Source: Ignavibacteriaceae bacterium (GTDB lineage Bacteria; Bacteroidota; Ignavibacteria; Ignavibacteriales; Ignavibacteriaceae). Taken from it: 64,000 nucleotides of DNA. Of this stretch, positions 8,578 to 17,616 are shown in pieces. The notes under the pieces were generated by a model. That model ran no database searches. It was not told the DNA's origin and worked only from the letters and a program-made list of their open reading frames with translations. Positions within the stretch are counted from its first letter, which is position 1. Every line of letters starts with the position of its first letter. The translations under genes were made by a program, and so were the position numbers. The stretch is from positions 62,001-126,000 of the forward strand of contig JACAFA010000241.1 of NCBI GenBank assembly GCA_013388525.1. The letters are read 5' to 3'.

Positions 8578-9660
8578 TTAATACTTCATCCTCGGCAGAG
8601 TAATAAAAGTACCGGCAACGAAAATTATGTTTGCAAACCACGCAGTCAGCACAGGATCAAGCGCACCGTTTTTACCAAATGCCTGGCTGATTTTCATAAA
8701 TACAAGATAGATAAAAGCAATCAGAATATTAATTCCAACCTGTGCAGCAAGACCGCTTTTTCTTTTATTGGCAGATATTGGTAGACCGAAAAGAACAATG
8801 ATCACGCACGTCATTGCAAATGCAAAACGTGAGTGATATTCAATCTGTGCAACAATTGGATTTGTTCCGGCTCTTTTCTGCGAATCAATCAAATCCGTTA
8901 ATTCACTCAGGTTCATCTCAGCAGGTTTTTGCTGCTTCTTTGCTAAATCAACCGGTTGAAAGTGAAGATCGCTTAATTTCAAACTGTCAAAGTATTCAGC
9001 TGTTTCGGTTTGATCAGTAAAAATTCTTTTTACACCCTGCCGTGCAATCCACAATCCGCTCAATGAATCGTACTCAAGTTTTTGTGCATCAATTCTGCCT
9101 CTCATTTCTGTTAAGTCTTGTTCATTAAAATCCTGAATGCTAACCCGATTTGCCCAATTCAAGTTGCTGTCAAAATATGTTATGCTGACAATCCTGGTTT
9201 TACTATCCTGGAAATAAATATTATTGCCCGTAAAGCTCAAACCTTTTTTAAGATAAGTTTGCTCTATATAGATTTTGGTTTTGTTTGCCATCGGGACAAT
9301 GTATCCGCCGAAATAAAGAGAGATAATACTGATGAGCAAAGAAGTCACAACAAACGGTGCCATAAAACGATAAAGGCTCACACCACTTGCCCGCATTGCA
9401 GTTAGTTCACTTAAAGTTGATACTTTACCGGCAGTGAATAATGCACCGAAAAGCACAGCAACAGGTGTTATTAGTTTTATTATTTCCGGTGTGAATACAA
9501 CATAGTAATGAACAATATTAATCCATGGAACATTCTGATCAATAAAATCATCAAGGTTTTCCATTGCATCAATCACAAGAAATATCAGAATGAAAGCAAG
9601 CAGACTAAAAAATACCGTTTGCAGAAATTGTCGGATTAAATATCTGTCAATAATTTTCAT
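8578..9660 (-). CDS. lptG: LptG-type permease of the LPS export system (YjgP/YjgQ family)
   Basis: 360 residues with the LptF/G layout: N-terminal membrane helices (IDRYLIRQFLQTVFFSLLAFILIFL, then a segment near 60-85 with TPEIIKLITPVAVLFGALF), a periplasmic beta domain (about 125-265) and three C-terminal helices. LptF and LptG form the inner-membrane channel of the LptB2FG ATPase that extracts lipopolysaccharide. It overlaps the upstream lptF-like gene by 14 bp. Assignment as G rather than F rests on order and length only. Confidence 0.85.
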   Translation of the reverse strand: MKIIDRYLIRQFLQTVFFSLLAFILIFLVIDAMENLDDFIDQNVPWINIVHYYVVFTPEIIKLITPVAVLFGALFTAGKVSTLSELTAMRASGVSLYRFMAPFVVTSLLISIISLYFGGYIVPMANKTKIYIEQTYLKKGLSFTGNNIYFQDSKTRIVSITYFDSNLNWANRVSIQDFNEQDLTEMRGRIDAQKLEYDSLSGLWIARQGVKRIFTDQTETAEYFDSLKLSDLHFQPVDLAKKQQKPAEMNLSELTDLIDSQKRAGTNPIVAQIEYHSRFAFAMTCVIIVLFGLPISANKRKSGLAAQVGINILIAFIYLVFMKISQAFGKNGALDPVLTAWFANIIFVAGTFITLPRMKY

Positions 9661-11020
9661 TTATTTCCTGTTGAAGTCTCCATCTCTTTGGAACGAGCTT
9701 CTTGAAAAAATTAAACGTGATTGTAACTGTTTCTCTGTTTGTTTTAATAGTAAGAACTATGCCGAGAAAACCGAGTAAAAAGTTGGCAGCCCACATTCCA
9801 AGGAATGGTGAAAAGAAACCACGCTCGGCAAGTTTTTCTCCCCCAATCAAGAAAGCCCAATAAATAAGAAAGAAAAGTAAACTTATACTTGCTGCAACTC
9901 CGAATCCACCTTTTCTGACCATTACTCCCAGCGGTGCACCAATCAAAATAAAAACTATACAAGCCACAGGAATAGCATACTTCTTATAAATCTCAACTTC
10001 ATATTTTTCAATTTCTCTGTCAGTGAATTCAACACTTCTTGCTTTTGAAGTTATATTATTTTTTGCAGTTCTGATTTTGTCAAGCACTCTGGCTAATACT
10101 AATTTGTCATCAACTATAACTGTGTGTTTTGGAAATACAGATATAAACGATGAATCAGCTAAGAAAAATTTATTAGTTTCTGATTTCAGAAAATTGAGAT
10201 GCTGTTCTCTTTCAGCCCTAAAATTGGCAACGATTGCTTTCATAGTATCAACTCCTAACTCTCTTTCTCCTCTGATACCGCCCTGCGATTGATGAAAAGA
10301 AAACTGAGAGCCATCCATTACAATTCTGTGCTTGTCGAAGATTAGTTTTCTGTAGAGACCTGTATTTTTAACATCCGATTCGTGAATTTCGCCCAGCCAT
10401 AAATCCATTACAAGATTTTTCTGATCAGCAGTAAAATAAATTTTACCTTTGCTTGCAGTTACGACATTAACTTTTGATGGAGTTGTATAATCATAGATTG
10501 TTAATCCGCTAAGTTCATTTGTAGGTGAATTTATTTCTCTCACAAGTATTGCATAGTTAGATACTTCCTGTGAGAAAAATCCGGGTTCAAGAGATAGGGT
10601 TGGTTTCTGCTGGGAAATATCCTGCATCAGAATTCTTGCCTGGTGATTTGCATCAGGCAGGACCTCATCATTAAACAGGAAGAGAAGAAATGCTAAAATG
10701 ATACTTGCAATGAATGGTGCTCTCATCATTTTGTAAAGACTTACTCCGGAGGATTTTAATATTGTAATCTCATTGTTCTGAGAAAAATTTCCGTAAGCCA
10801 TTAACGTTGCAACCAATGTTGCCATCGGAACAACCAGCACCAGCATCCAGGATAAATTGAATACAACTAATTTTATTAATACCCAGGTATCAAGTCCTTT
10901 ACCCACAAGCCTGTCAGCAAATTTCATCATAAACTGGAGTAAAAATATGCCCATCAATGTAAGTGTTGAGAAGATAAACGGTATAAAATGGGCTTTAAGT
11001 ATATATCTGTGTGCAATCAT
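9647..11020 (-). CDS. lptF: LptF-type permease of the LPS export system (YjgP/YjgQ family)
   Basis: 457 residues, longer than typical because the periplasmic part carries an extra charged helical stretch (about residues 270-350: AIVANFRAEREQHLNFLKSE onward). N-terminal helices (HFIPFIFSTLTLMGIFLLQFM, and VFNLSWMLVLVVPMATLVATL), then NNEITILKSSGVSLYKMMRAP, the conserved coupling-helix region that contacts the LptB ATPase, and three C-terminal helices. Paired with lptG as the LPS extraction permease; lptB is not in the window. Confidence 0.87.
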   Translation of the reverse strand: MIAHRYILKAHFIPFIFSTLTLMGIFLLQFMMKFADRLVGKGLDTWVLIKLVVFNLSWMLVLVVPMATLVATLMAYGNFSQNNEITILKSSGVSLYKMMRAPFIASIILAFLLFLFNDEVLPDANHQARILMQDISQQKPTLSLEPGFFSQEVSNYAILVREINSPTNELSGLTIYDYTTPSKVNVVTASKGKIYFTADQKNLVMDLWLGEIHESDVKNTGLYRKLIFDKHRIVMDGSQFSFHQSQGGIRGERELGVDTMKAIVANFRAEREQHLNFLKSETNKFFLADSSFISVFPKHTVIVDDKLVLARVLDKIRTAKNNITSKARSVEFTDREIEKYEVEIYKKYAIPVACIVFILIGAPLGVMVRKGGFGVAASISLLFFLIYWAFLIGGEKLAERGFFSPFLGMWAANFLLGFLGIVLTIKTNRETVTITFNFFKKLVPKRWRLQQEINENY

Positions 11021-11104
11021 CAGATTAAAAATAGTTAAGCCTGCTTAGTTTAACAATATCAATGATATGTGCTGATAACTTTTTGTTTCATATATTTATC
11101 CATC

Positions 11105-12145
11105 ATGTATGATAAATTAATTTTGCTGTTGCATTTGATTACATTCCTGCTGATTACACCTCCAACGATTTTGAGCTATCCATCAAATCAAGATTCATCA
11201 GGATTGAAAATAATTCCCGCTGATGGATATCCAAGATGGCTGAGGAATGATAAGTATCAGACTTCACAAACTTCCGGAATAACTTTTATCAGAGAAAATC
11301 AGGATGGTTCGATGGAATTTCTTTTAGCAGATGACATAGGTAAAATTCACAGACTTTTCATTCAGAATGATACGCTGTTTAATTTTTCAGAAATAAAATT
11401 CAGCAGCGAAATCGTTAATTACTTTTCTGATTTTCCCAAACTCGATTTTGAAGAAATATTTTATGATAGGTTTACCGGAGAAGTTTATTTGACTATTGAG
11501 GGAAATGGAGAGAACCACTTGTCATATCACGGTATTTACAGGTTAAAGTTCAAAGATGATAACAGTTTTCAAGACTCTGTTATTTCTTTGGAGAAGCTTC
11601 TGTTTCAACCAGAAGAAATTTTTTATGATAATCTTCTCCCGAATATTGGTTACGAAGGTTTTACTGCTGATGAAAATTATTTTTATCTAGGTTTGGAAAA
11701 CAAGCAAATTTCTGAAGGTAATTTTAGTGAACAAACTTTATTAAGAATAGCCGATAAGCATTCCTTAAATATTATTAAAGAAATTTCAACTGAAAATCTT
11801 AACATATCAACCATCTGTGGACTTTATTCTGATGAAAATTTTTCTATTTGGGGGATTGACAGAAATCACAAGAAAGTTTTTAAATTGCTTTTTGATGAAT
11901 ATTTTAACATAGTCGATTTAAAATATTTTGAGATTGAAACGGTTATACCACGGTATAATCAATTCAAATATGTTGGCTCGCTCGAGTCAATTACTGCTGT
12001 TGCTGAAAAATTTCTATTTCTGGTTGACGACCCCTGGCTTAAATTCTTTATACCACCAACTGAAATTTCAGAAAAGCTTGACTCAGGTACTGTAAATAAT
12101 TTTAATAAATATGTGCCTGTTATTTATAAGTTTGTAATAGAATAA
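11105..12145 (+). CDS. Secreted protein of unknown function, possibly beta-propeller
   Basis: The open frame begins at a GTG at 11069, but the ATG at 11105 gives a normal signal peptide (MYDKLILLLHLITFLLITPP, cleavage near residues 22-26), 346 residues in all. The mature part is rich in short beta segments with aromatic and acidic residues, and the phrase YEGFTADENYFYLGLEN recalls the esterase-like/phytase-like propeller family. That link is weak. It is divergent from lptF and 16 bp upstream of the M20 dipeptidase, so it may be co-expressed with it. Confidence 0.6.
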   Translation: MYDKLILLLHLITFLLITPPTILSYPSNQDSSGLKIIPADGYPRWLRNDKYQTSQTSGITFIRENQDGSMEFLLADDIGKIHRLFIQNDTLFNFSEIKFSSEIVNYFSDFPKLDFEEIFYDRFTGEVYLTIEGNGENHLSYHGIYRLKFKDDNSFQDSVISLEKLLFQPEEIFYDNLLPNIGYEGFTADENYFYLGLENKQISEGNFSEQTLLRIADKHSLNIIKEISTENLNISTICGLYSDENFSIWGIDRNHKKVFKLLFDEYFNIVDLKYFEIETVIPRYNQFKYVGSLESITAVAEKFLFLVDDPWLKFFIPPTEISEKLDSGTVNNFNKYVPVIYKFVIE

Positions 12146-12161
12146 ACAGAAGGAGTAAGAG

Positions 12162-13526
12162 ATGGAAAACGTAGTTGGTTATATTAACCTGAACAGAGAA
12201 ATATATGTTGAGGAATTAAAAGACTTTTTGAGAATTCCGAGCATAAGCACATTAGCGGCAAATAAAAGTGATATGATTACGGCTGCAGAATTTGTTGCAA
12301 ATAAGCTTCGGGAAGCCGGAATGGAAAATGTTAAAATTATTGAAACTAAAGGTCATCCGTTAGTTTATGCAGGTTGGCTTCACGCTCCCGGAAAACCCAC
12401 TGTTCTGATTTACGGGCATTATGATGTTCAACCAGTTGATCCAATAAACCTTTGGGAATCACCACCTTTTGAGCCGACAATTAAGGATGGGAAAATTTAT
12501 GCACGCGGTGCAACTGATGATAAAGGACAGATGTATATGCACATAAAAAGTGTTGAAGCTTACTTTAAAACTGTTGGCAAGTTACCATTAAATGTAAAAT
12601 TTATTATTGAAGGAGAGGAAGAAATTGGCAGCGGCAATCTTGAGGATTTTGTAAATAAAAATCAGGAATTGCTTAAGTGTGATTCTGTTCTGATTTCAGA
12701 TACTTCTTTATATGGACCCAATATTCCAACTCTGACTTATGGACTAAGAGGTCTTTGTTATATGGAAGTTGTTGTTACCGGACCTAACAGAGATTTACAT
12801 TCAGGTACTTTTGGTGGTGGTGTGGATAATCCGATAAATGTTTTGGCTGAAATGATATCCAGATTGAAAGATAACAACGGAAAAATAAAAATTCCGGGTT
12901 TTTATGACGATGTGGTTAACCTGACAAAAAAGGAAAGAGAGAACTTCAAAAAGCTACCTTTCTCAGAAAAACAATATGCAAAGGCTCTTGGTGTAAAAGA
13001 ATTAAAAGGTGAAAAAGGTTACACAACTCTGGAAAGAGTTTGGGCAAGACCAACATTGGATTGTAATGGTATCTACGGTGGCTTTACCGGTGAAGGAGCT
13101 AAAACTGTTCTTCCCTCAAAAGCTACGGCAAAGATTAGTATGCGTTTGGTTCCGGATCAGGATCCTAAAAAAATAGCTAAACTTTTCAAATCTTACTTAA
13201 ACAAAATCGCTCCAAAAACGGTCAAAGTGGAAATCTCGGATTTACATGGAGCTTATCCGATTGCAACTTCTCTTGATGATAAAGTAACACTTGCAGCAGC
13301 CACCGCATTAACAAAAGTTTTTGGAAAGAGAACCGTATTTATGAGAGAAGGCGGATCGATTCCAATAGTTGTTACATTCGCTAAAAAATTAAAAGCTTCA
13401 CCGGTACTGATGGGAATGGGGCTCAACACTGAAAATCTTCACTCACCAAATGAGCATTTTAATCTGAATCATTTTCAACTTGGTATATTGAGCTCTGCTC
13501 ACTTCCTCGATGAGTATTCAAAATGA
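12162..13526 (+). CDS. M20 family dipeptidase (CNDP-like metallopeptidase)
   Basis: 454 residues. Metal-site motifs of M20 peptidases are clear: YGHYDVQPVDP (first zinc histidine and catalytic aspartate), ARGATDDKGQ (bridging aspartate), EGEEEIGSGN (catalytic and metal glutamates), SDTSLYG, and the dimerisation-domain DLHSGTFGG. The C-terminal LHSPNEHFNL supplies the last zinc histidine. The family cleaves dipeptides in the cytosol; no signal peptide is present. Excellent Shine-Dalgarno (GAAGGAG). The preferred substrate cannot be read from the sequence. Confidence 0.92.
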   Translation: MENVVGYINLNREIYVEELKDFLRIPSISTLAANKSDMITAAEFVANKLREAGMENVKIIETKGHPLVYAGWLHAPGKPTVLIYGHYDVQPVDPINLWESPPFEPTIKDGKIYARGATDDKGQMYMHIKSVEAYFKTVGKLPLNVKFIIEGEEEIGSGNLEDFVNKNQELLKCDSVLISDTSLYGPNIPTLTYGLRGLCYMEVVVTGPNRDLHSGTFGGGVDNPINVLAEMISRLKDNNGKIKIPGFYDDVVNLTKKERENFKKLPFSEKQYAKALGVKELKGEKGYTTLERVWARPTLDCNGIYGGFTGEGAKTVLPSKATAKISMRLVPDQDPKKIAKLFKSYLNKIAPKTVKVEISDLHGAYPIATSLDDKVTLAAATALTKVFGKRTVFMREGGSIPIVVTFAKKLKASPVLMGMGLNTENLHSPNEHFNLNHFQLGILSSAHFLDEYSK

Positions 13527-13645
13527 GATAAGTTATTCTCATTAAGAAAATATTTTAAGAATTAGTGTTTTGTTATTGGCAGAATTTCATCGGAATATTG
13601 ACGGCATTGTTGTTGGGATGAAATTGAGAGTTGAATTATAATCTG

Positions 13646-14497
13646 ATGAGAATGAAACTTGTAATTTGGAATCTCCTTTTAACAATTTCGGTATTCTTTT
13701 TCTCCTGTGTAGATGAGAAGGGAGGTTTAGAAGAAAAACAATCCGGAATTGAAGACGTTGCCGCCAATCCTGCAAAGGATGCAGAGATTCAACGCGCTAA
13801 TCTTGAACAAAGAAAAAAAATAGCCGGTGAACGTTTCCCCTGTGATACTCTCTCACTAATTGATTTTGTTTTACAGAATTACCCTCAGGGAACCTACCTG
13901 ATTGATTTCGATAAAAGTCTGACTTATAACATCCCGCATTCAGCTGTAATTTATTACGATAAATATATTTTGGGTATCATTGCAAAATCCAAAGAAGGCA
14001 AAAGACTGATTGAAACGAAAAACATAGTTGGCTATGACCAGAGTTTTATAGATCTGGACAGCACAGAGCTTGGCACTGCATTTTTCTACTTAACTTTATT
14101 TGAGTGTAAGGACAATTCTTTCCAGGTAATTTGGGAATCGCCGGTTCCTTCACACGGTGGATTTAACAATATGAGTTTAAATAAATGGAAGCATAAAAAT
14201 ATTCCTTATGTTAAAGTAAACTTTCATTATGCTCAGGGTGTAGGACATATAGATTATAATTATTTTTTTATTGATGGAATAACAGAAAAGCCTCACCTGC
14301 TTATGACCTATGAAGGAATAAATTTTAAACGTACCATAGTTAATCTTAATGAAGATAAATACCCGGATTATTATGAGTATGTATATTATGATCTGGGTAA
14401 CAAGGTCTTTCCGAAAGATTCAGTTGCTTTTATTTGGAATCCTGAGAAAAATGTTTATATAAATACGCGCAATAACAAACAAACCCGCCTATATTGA
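13646..14497 (+). CDS. Lipoprotein of unknown function
   Basis: The frame is open from a TTG at 13631. The ATG at 13646 (or 13652) gives a lipoprotein signal: MRMKLVIWNLLL, then SVFFFSC with the lipobox cysteine (about 283 residues). The mature part has an early charged helix (ANPAKDAEIQRANLEQRKKI) followed by an aromatic-rich beta domain. I do not recognise the domain. It stands alone between the dipeptidase and ygfZ, with 119 bp upstream and 139 bp downstream. Confidence 0.7.
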   Translation: MRMKLVIWNLLLTISVFFFSCVDEKGGLEEKQSGIEDVAANPAKDAEIQRANLEQRKKIAGERFPCDTLSLIDFVLQNYPQGTYLIDFDKSLTYNIPHSAVIYYDKYILGIIAKSKEGKRLIETKNIVGYDQSFIDLDSTELGTAFFYLTLFECKDNSFQVIWESPVPSHGGFNNMSLNKWKHKNIPYVKVNFHYAQGVGHIDYNYFFIDGITEKPHLLMTYEGINFKRTIVNLNEDKYPDYYEYVYYDLGNKVFPKDSVAFIWNPEKNVYINTRNNKQTRLY

Positions 14498-14571
14498 TAA
14501 GTATCAGGCTTATCATAAATTAAATTTCCATTAAAATTTTTATTTCTGCTTTTTATTCGTTTTTAGAATTG

Positions 14572-14579
14572 TATATTTG
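14572..14579 (+). promoter_or_regulatory. Possible -7 element of Bacteroidota type upstream of ygfZ
   Basis: TATATTTG matches the TAnnTTTG -7 consensus and lies 57 bp before the ygfZ ATG. No convincing TTG -33 element is found 20 bp upstream, so support is weak. Confidence 0.25.
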
Positions 14580-14636
14580 TAGCCTAAAATTTGATGTTAT
14601 AATTTATTTAATTAAAAAATCAATAAAATTTATCGA

Positions 14637-15740
14637 ATGATCGCTACTGAGGAGAAAAATTTACAGCTTATAGAATACCTGGAATCCATGGGATTTTCAG
14701 CCTTTCCCATTGACGGTTATAAAGTAATAAACCATTATTCAAGTTTAGAGGAAGAAATTAACTCACTCTACACAGGTGTGACTTTAAGAAATATTTCTCA
14801 TTACGGAATTGTTGAGTTGAAGGGGAAAGATGTATTAGATTTAATTCACAGGATTGGAACAAATAGTGTTAAAAGTCTACCCAAAGAAGGTGTAAAGAAG
14901 ACGATCTTCACATCTGAAAAAGGCAGAATTATCGGTTTAACTACCCTTATGAATTTCGATAATTACCAGCTTCTCGTTTGTGACAGAGCCAGCAAAATGA
15001 AAGTAATGAGCTGGATAAGAAAATATGTAATCAGTGACGATGTTGAAGTAAACGATGCAAATGCAAAATATAATTTGCTTGAATTAAATGGACCTCAGGC
15101 TGAGTCATTTGCTACTCTTGTTTGCGGAAATGTGGCAAATGATATTCAAACAAACTCATTTAAAATTATACATACCGAAAATATTCTTTTCTTCCTGATA
15201 AAGCTTCCCGGCGAGAGAGGTAAAAATAAATTTTGGTTTCTTGCCGACTTTGAAAACTCCAAGCGTTTAATTTTATATATGAAAGAGAATAAGGGTGTAT
15301 TTAATTTCAATATGATTGGTGAAGTTGCTTTCAATACTTACAGAATTGAGCAAGGTGTTCCGGTTGCACCAAATGAACTAAATGATGAATATAATCCGCT
15401 TGAAGCAGGTTTAGTAGATTTAATTGATTTTAATAAGGGTTGTTATATCGGACAGGAAGTGATTGCCAGATTAAATACCTATAATAAAATTCAAAGGAAA
15501 CTTGTTGGGTTAAAACTATGCGATCCGTTAGAATTTAATGATGGACAAATAGTAATTCAGAATAATGGAGAAGAATCAGGGAAACTTACTTCATACACAA
15601 TGTCTTACAAACTTAATTCTCCAATTGGATTAGCATATATTCGTAAATCACATCTCACTGACGATAATCAAATTACCTTAAAACTCTCCAACGGCAAACT
15701 AATTAAAGCACAAGTTCATCCCTTACCTTTTGTAAAATGA
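14637..15740 (+). CDS. ygfZ: YgfZ/GcvT-fold folate-binding protein (iron-sulfur cluster repair)
   Basis: 367 residues. The family signature KGCYIGQEVIAR, with the conserved cysteine, lies near residues 265-276. The N-terminal part follows the aminomethyltransferase fold (VTLRNISHYGIVELKGKDVLDLIHRIGTN, residues 46-75). YgfZ proteins are folate-dependent helpers in assembly or repair of Fe-S enzymes such as MiaB. The stop overlaps the start of the adenosyltransferase by 4 bp (ATGA), indicating coupling. No Shine-Dalgarno is visible. Confidence 0.88.
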   Translation: MIATEEKNLQLIEYLESMGFSAFPIDGYKVINHYSSLEEEINSLYTGVTLRNISHYGIVELKGKDVLDLIHRIGTNSVKSLPKEGVKKTIFTSEKGRIIGLTTLMNFDNYQLLVCDRASKMKVMSWIRKYVISDDVEVNDANAKYNLLELNGPQAESFATLVCGNVANDIQTNSFKIIHTENILFFLIKLPGERGKNKFWFLADFENSKRLILYMKENKGVFNFNMIGEVAFNTYRIEQGVPVAPNELNDEYNPLEAGLVDLIDFNKGCYIGQEVIARLNTYNKIQRKLVGLKLCDPLEFNDGQIVIQNNGEESGKLTSYTMSYKLNSPIGLAYIRKSHLTDDNQITLKLSNGKLIKAQVHPLPFVK

Positions 15741-16285
15741 AAATTTATACTAAAACCGGTGATAAAGGTGAAACCGGACTATTTGGTGGTGAGCGTGTCA
15801 GTAAAGATTCTCCTCGTATTTCAGCTTATGGAACAATTGACGAATTGAATTCCTTTATTGGATATGCCATAACTGAGGTTAATGATAAAAGTGTCAAAGA
15901 GAATTTAGCAAAGATTCAAAATTACCTTTTTACTGTTGGTGCCGATCTTGCTACACCGGAAAATGATAAAAATGCAAAGTTAAATATTCAGAGAACGCCT
16001 GAATCTTTCTATAAAGAAATTGAAAAAATGATCGATGAATATGATTCGCAGCTTGAAGAACTTCGAAATTTTATTCTTCCTGGCGGCTCAAAAAGTTCTG
16101 CTTTACTTCATATTTGCAGGACTGTTTGCAGAAGAGCTGAACGAGAAGTTGTGGCATTAAAAACTTCAGTGACAATCGGAGAAAATATTATTATTTTTCT
16201 TAACAGATTATCAGATCTATTCTTTGTTCTTTCACGTTTTGAGAATAAAGTCTCAAACCATCCTGATACAAAATGGCAGCCTTAA
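15737..16285 (+). CDS. pduO: PduO-type cob(I)alamin adenosyltransferase
   Basis: 182 residues. The N-terminal ATP-binding motif TKTGDKGETGLFGGERVSK, the SAYGTIDELNSFIG segment and the C-terminal RTVCRRAEREV (the RxxxRRxER motif) identify the PduO/ATR family. It transfers the adenosyl group of ATP to cobalt of reduced corrinoid, giving adenosylcobalamin. No cobalamin synthesis gene is near, which suggests use in salvage. It is coupled to ygfZ by an ATGA overlap. Confidence 0.93.
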   Translation: MKIYTKTGDKGETGLFGGERVSKDSPRISAYGTIDELNSFIGYAITEVNDKSVKENLAKIQNYLFTVGADLATPENDKNAKLNIQRTPESFYKEIEKMIDEYDSQLEELRNFILPGGSKSSALLHICRTVCRRAEREVVALKTSVTIGENIIIFLNRLSDLFFVLSRFENKVSNHPDTKWQP

Positions 16286-16325
16286 TAAGGTTTCCCTATT
16301 GCCAATTGAGCACCCACTGATTTTT

Positions 16326-16686
16326 GGGGGTGAAATTTTGGTTTCGACGGGATTGAGGAGACTTAGAACTGCGTACCGTGTTCCCCGAAGACACGTAAAA
16401 AAATTGGGAACAAAAATATAACTGGCGAATATAACTACGCCTTAGCTGCGTAATAAACCACGCAGCTCGTTCTTCTTTCTCCTTTTTACCGGGGTTAGAA
16501 TGAACGCCGTTTAGGTAAAATAGCTGAATCTTTCGTCTGCGAAGATGAAGCGAATTAAATAGCAGACAGACTTTAAGTGATCTTTGTCTGTTTGGCAGCT
16601 TAAAGTCAAAAAGAAACAGACTATGTATGTAGACGTTCTCAGGCTCTTAATTTCGGACCGGGGTTCGACTCCCCGCACCTCCACCA
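16326..16686 (+). ncRNA. ssrA: Transfer-messenger RNA (tmRNA)
   Basis: 361 nt. The 5' end GGGGGTG pairs with CACCTCC before a discriminator A and an encoded CCA (16684-16686), closing the tRNA-like acceptor stem with one G-U pair. GGTTTCGACGGGATTG at 16340-16355 is the conserved 5' region. The T arm is CGGGG-TTCGACT-CCCCG near the 3' end. The tag reading frame starts at GGC 16424 and reads GEYNYALAA then TAA TAA (16451-16456), so tagged proteins would end (A)GEYNYALAA. It frees ribosomes stalled on broken mRNAs. Confidence 0.95.
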
Positions 16687-16691
16687 GGCTT

Positions 16692-16784
16692 AGTTTTGAG
16701 CTTTGCGAAAAATTAAGCCTGCATCGGCGAAGTAAATTTATTTACGAAGCCGTGCAACGAACTACAGTAATATCGCTCAAAACT
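16692..16784. repeat. Structured repeat, copy 1, bounded by a 10-bp inverted repeat
   Basis: AGTTTTGAGC (16692-16701) and GCTCAAAACT (16775-16784) are perfect inverted repeats. Inside lies a 50-nt unit (16705-16754) with the hairpin CGGCGAAGTAAAT / ATTTACGAAGCCG (16725-16752). The same 50-nt unit occurs again at 17092-17141. It begins right after the tmRNA 3' end. Confidence 0.75.
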
Positions 16785-16824
16785 ACGCCCCGGTAAACCA
16801 ATCGAAAAAAAACAGGAGTTTAAA

Positions 16825-17067
16825 TTGTAATACTATGTTTATATTCTTCAAAGTACCTAACTCAAAGAAACATTTTACACAGGATTTACCACTAAACTTA
16901 AGGAACGATTAACCAAGCACAATAACGGAGAAGTTCCGCACACCTCAAAATATAAACCATGGAAAATAAAAACAGCGATAGCATTCACGGACAAAGATAG
17001 AGCGCTAGCTTTCGAAGAATATTTGAAAAGTCTTTCTGGACGAGCATTCGCAAAGAAACACTTTTGA
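16825..17067 (+). pseudogene. GIY-YIG nuclease family gene, broken by in-frame stops
   Basis: One frame (from TTG 16825, behind AGGAG at 16814-16818) reads YYVYILQST, a TAA at 16858-16860, then LKETFYTGFTTKLKERLTKH and on through HTSKYKPWKIKTAIAFTDKDRA, FEEYLKSLSGRAFAKKHF to TGA at 17067. This is the whole of a small YhbQ-type single-domain GIY-YIG protein (about 80 residues). Two TAA codons interrupt it: at 16828 immediately after the start, and at 16858. The rest has no frameshift, so decay looks recent. Both sides carry the 50-nt structured repeat. Confidence 0.8.
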
Positions 17068-17091
17068 GTTTACCAGCCTTTGGCAGGCGAA

Positions 17092-17141
17092 GCGAAAAAT
17101 GAAACCTGCATCGGCGAAGTTTCTTCAGAGACGAAGCCGTG
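17092..17141. repeat. Structured repeat, copy 2
   Basis: A second copy of the unit at 16705-16754. The flanks GCGAAAAAT and CCTGCATCGGCGAAGT and the end ACGAAGCCGTG are conserved. The 10 central bases differ (AAATTTATTT in copy 1, TTCTTCAGAG here), yet each copy can still pair internally (here CGGC...GCCG with GTTTCT/AGAGAC), which suggests selection on structure. The rest of the gap to 17250 shows nothing recognisable. Confidence 0.75.
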
Positions 17142-17250
17142 AATTCTACAATAAGAAATCTTAACTCACCGATAATATCATACCATTCATCAAGCTTCAA
17201 TTGTTAATGCTAAACTGATTATCTATGTTTAAATCAGCAATAAATATTTT

Positions 17251-17616
17251 TTGATACAAGCATTGAGTTTACAGTCAGCATACATATTTGAGGAGAAAAA
17301 TCTTCTCCAGACATTATTTGGAAAGATTAAAAAATTTTGGAGAGTGATTGGTCTTGAAGCTTCAGTTTGGTTATCAGGATTAGTGTACCTGTTACTCATT
17401 CACTCTCCCGGAGAAACTCATTTTACAATATGTCCTTTAGCTAATCTTGGAATTGAATTCTGTCCTGGTTGTGGGTTGGGAAATTCAATCTCATTTATTT
17501 TTAAAGGTGATTTTATTGCTTCAATTCACTCTCATCCGCTGGGAATCCTTGCTTTAATAATATTAACAATTAGAATAATCACAATCATCAAAAATAATTG
17601 GAGGAGATATGCCTAA
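17251..17616 (+). CDS. DUF2752 family membrane protein
   Basis: 121 residues from a TTG start. Two predicted membrane helices (VWLSGLVYLLLIH, about residues 39-51, and GILALIILTIRIITII, about 97-113) flank the DUF2752 signature CPGCGLGNSISFIFKGDF, with a paired cysteine motif that may bind metal. The family is small, of unknown function, and often sits beside a TM2-domain gene as here, where the two genes overlap by 8 bp. Confidence 0.82.
   Translation: MIQALSLQSAYIFEEKNLLQTLFGKIKKFWRVIGLEASVWLSGLVYLLLIHSPGETHFTICPLANLGIEFCPGCGLGNSISFIFKGDFIASIHSHPLGILALIILTIRIITIIKNNWRRYA

Noticed and set aside
16224..16796. Open frames across the tmRNA and the first structured repeat
   Set aside because: They overlap the tmRNA and its repeat; the tmRNA assignment is firm and explains the bases.
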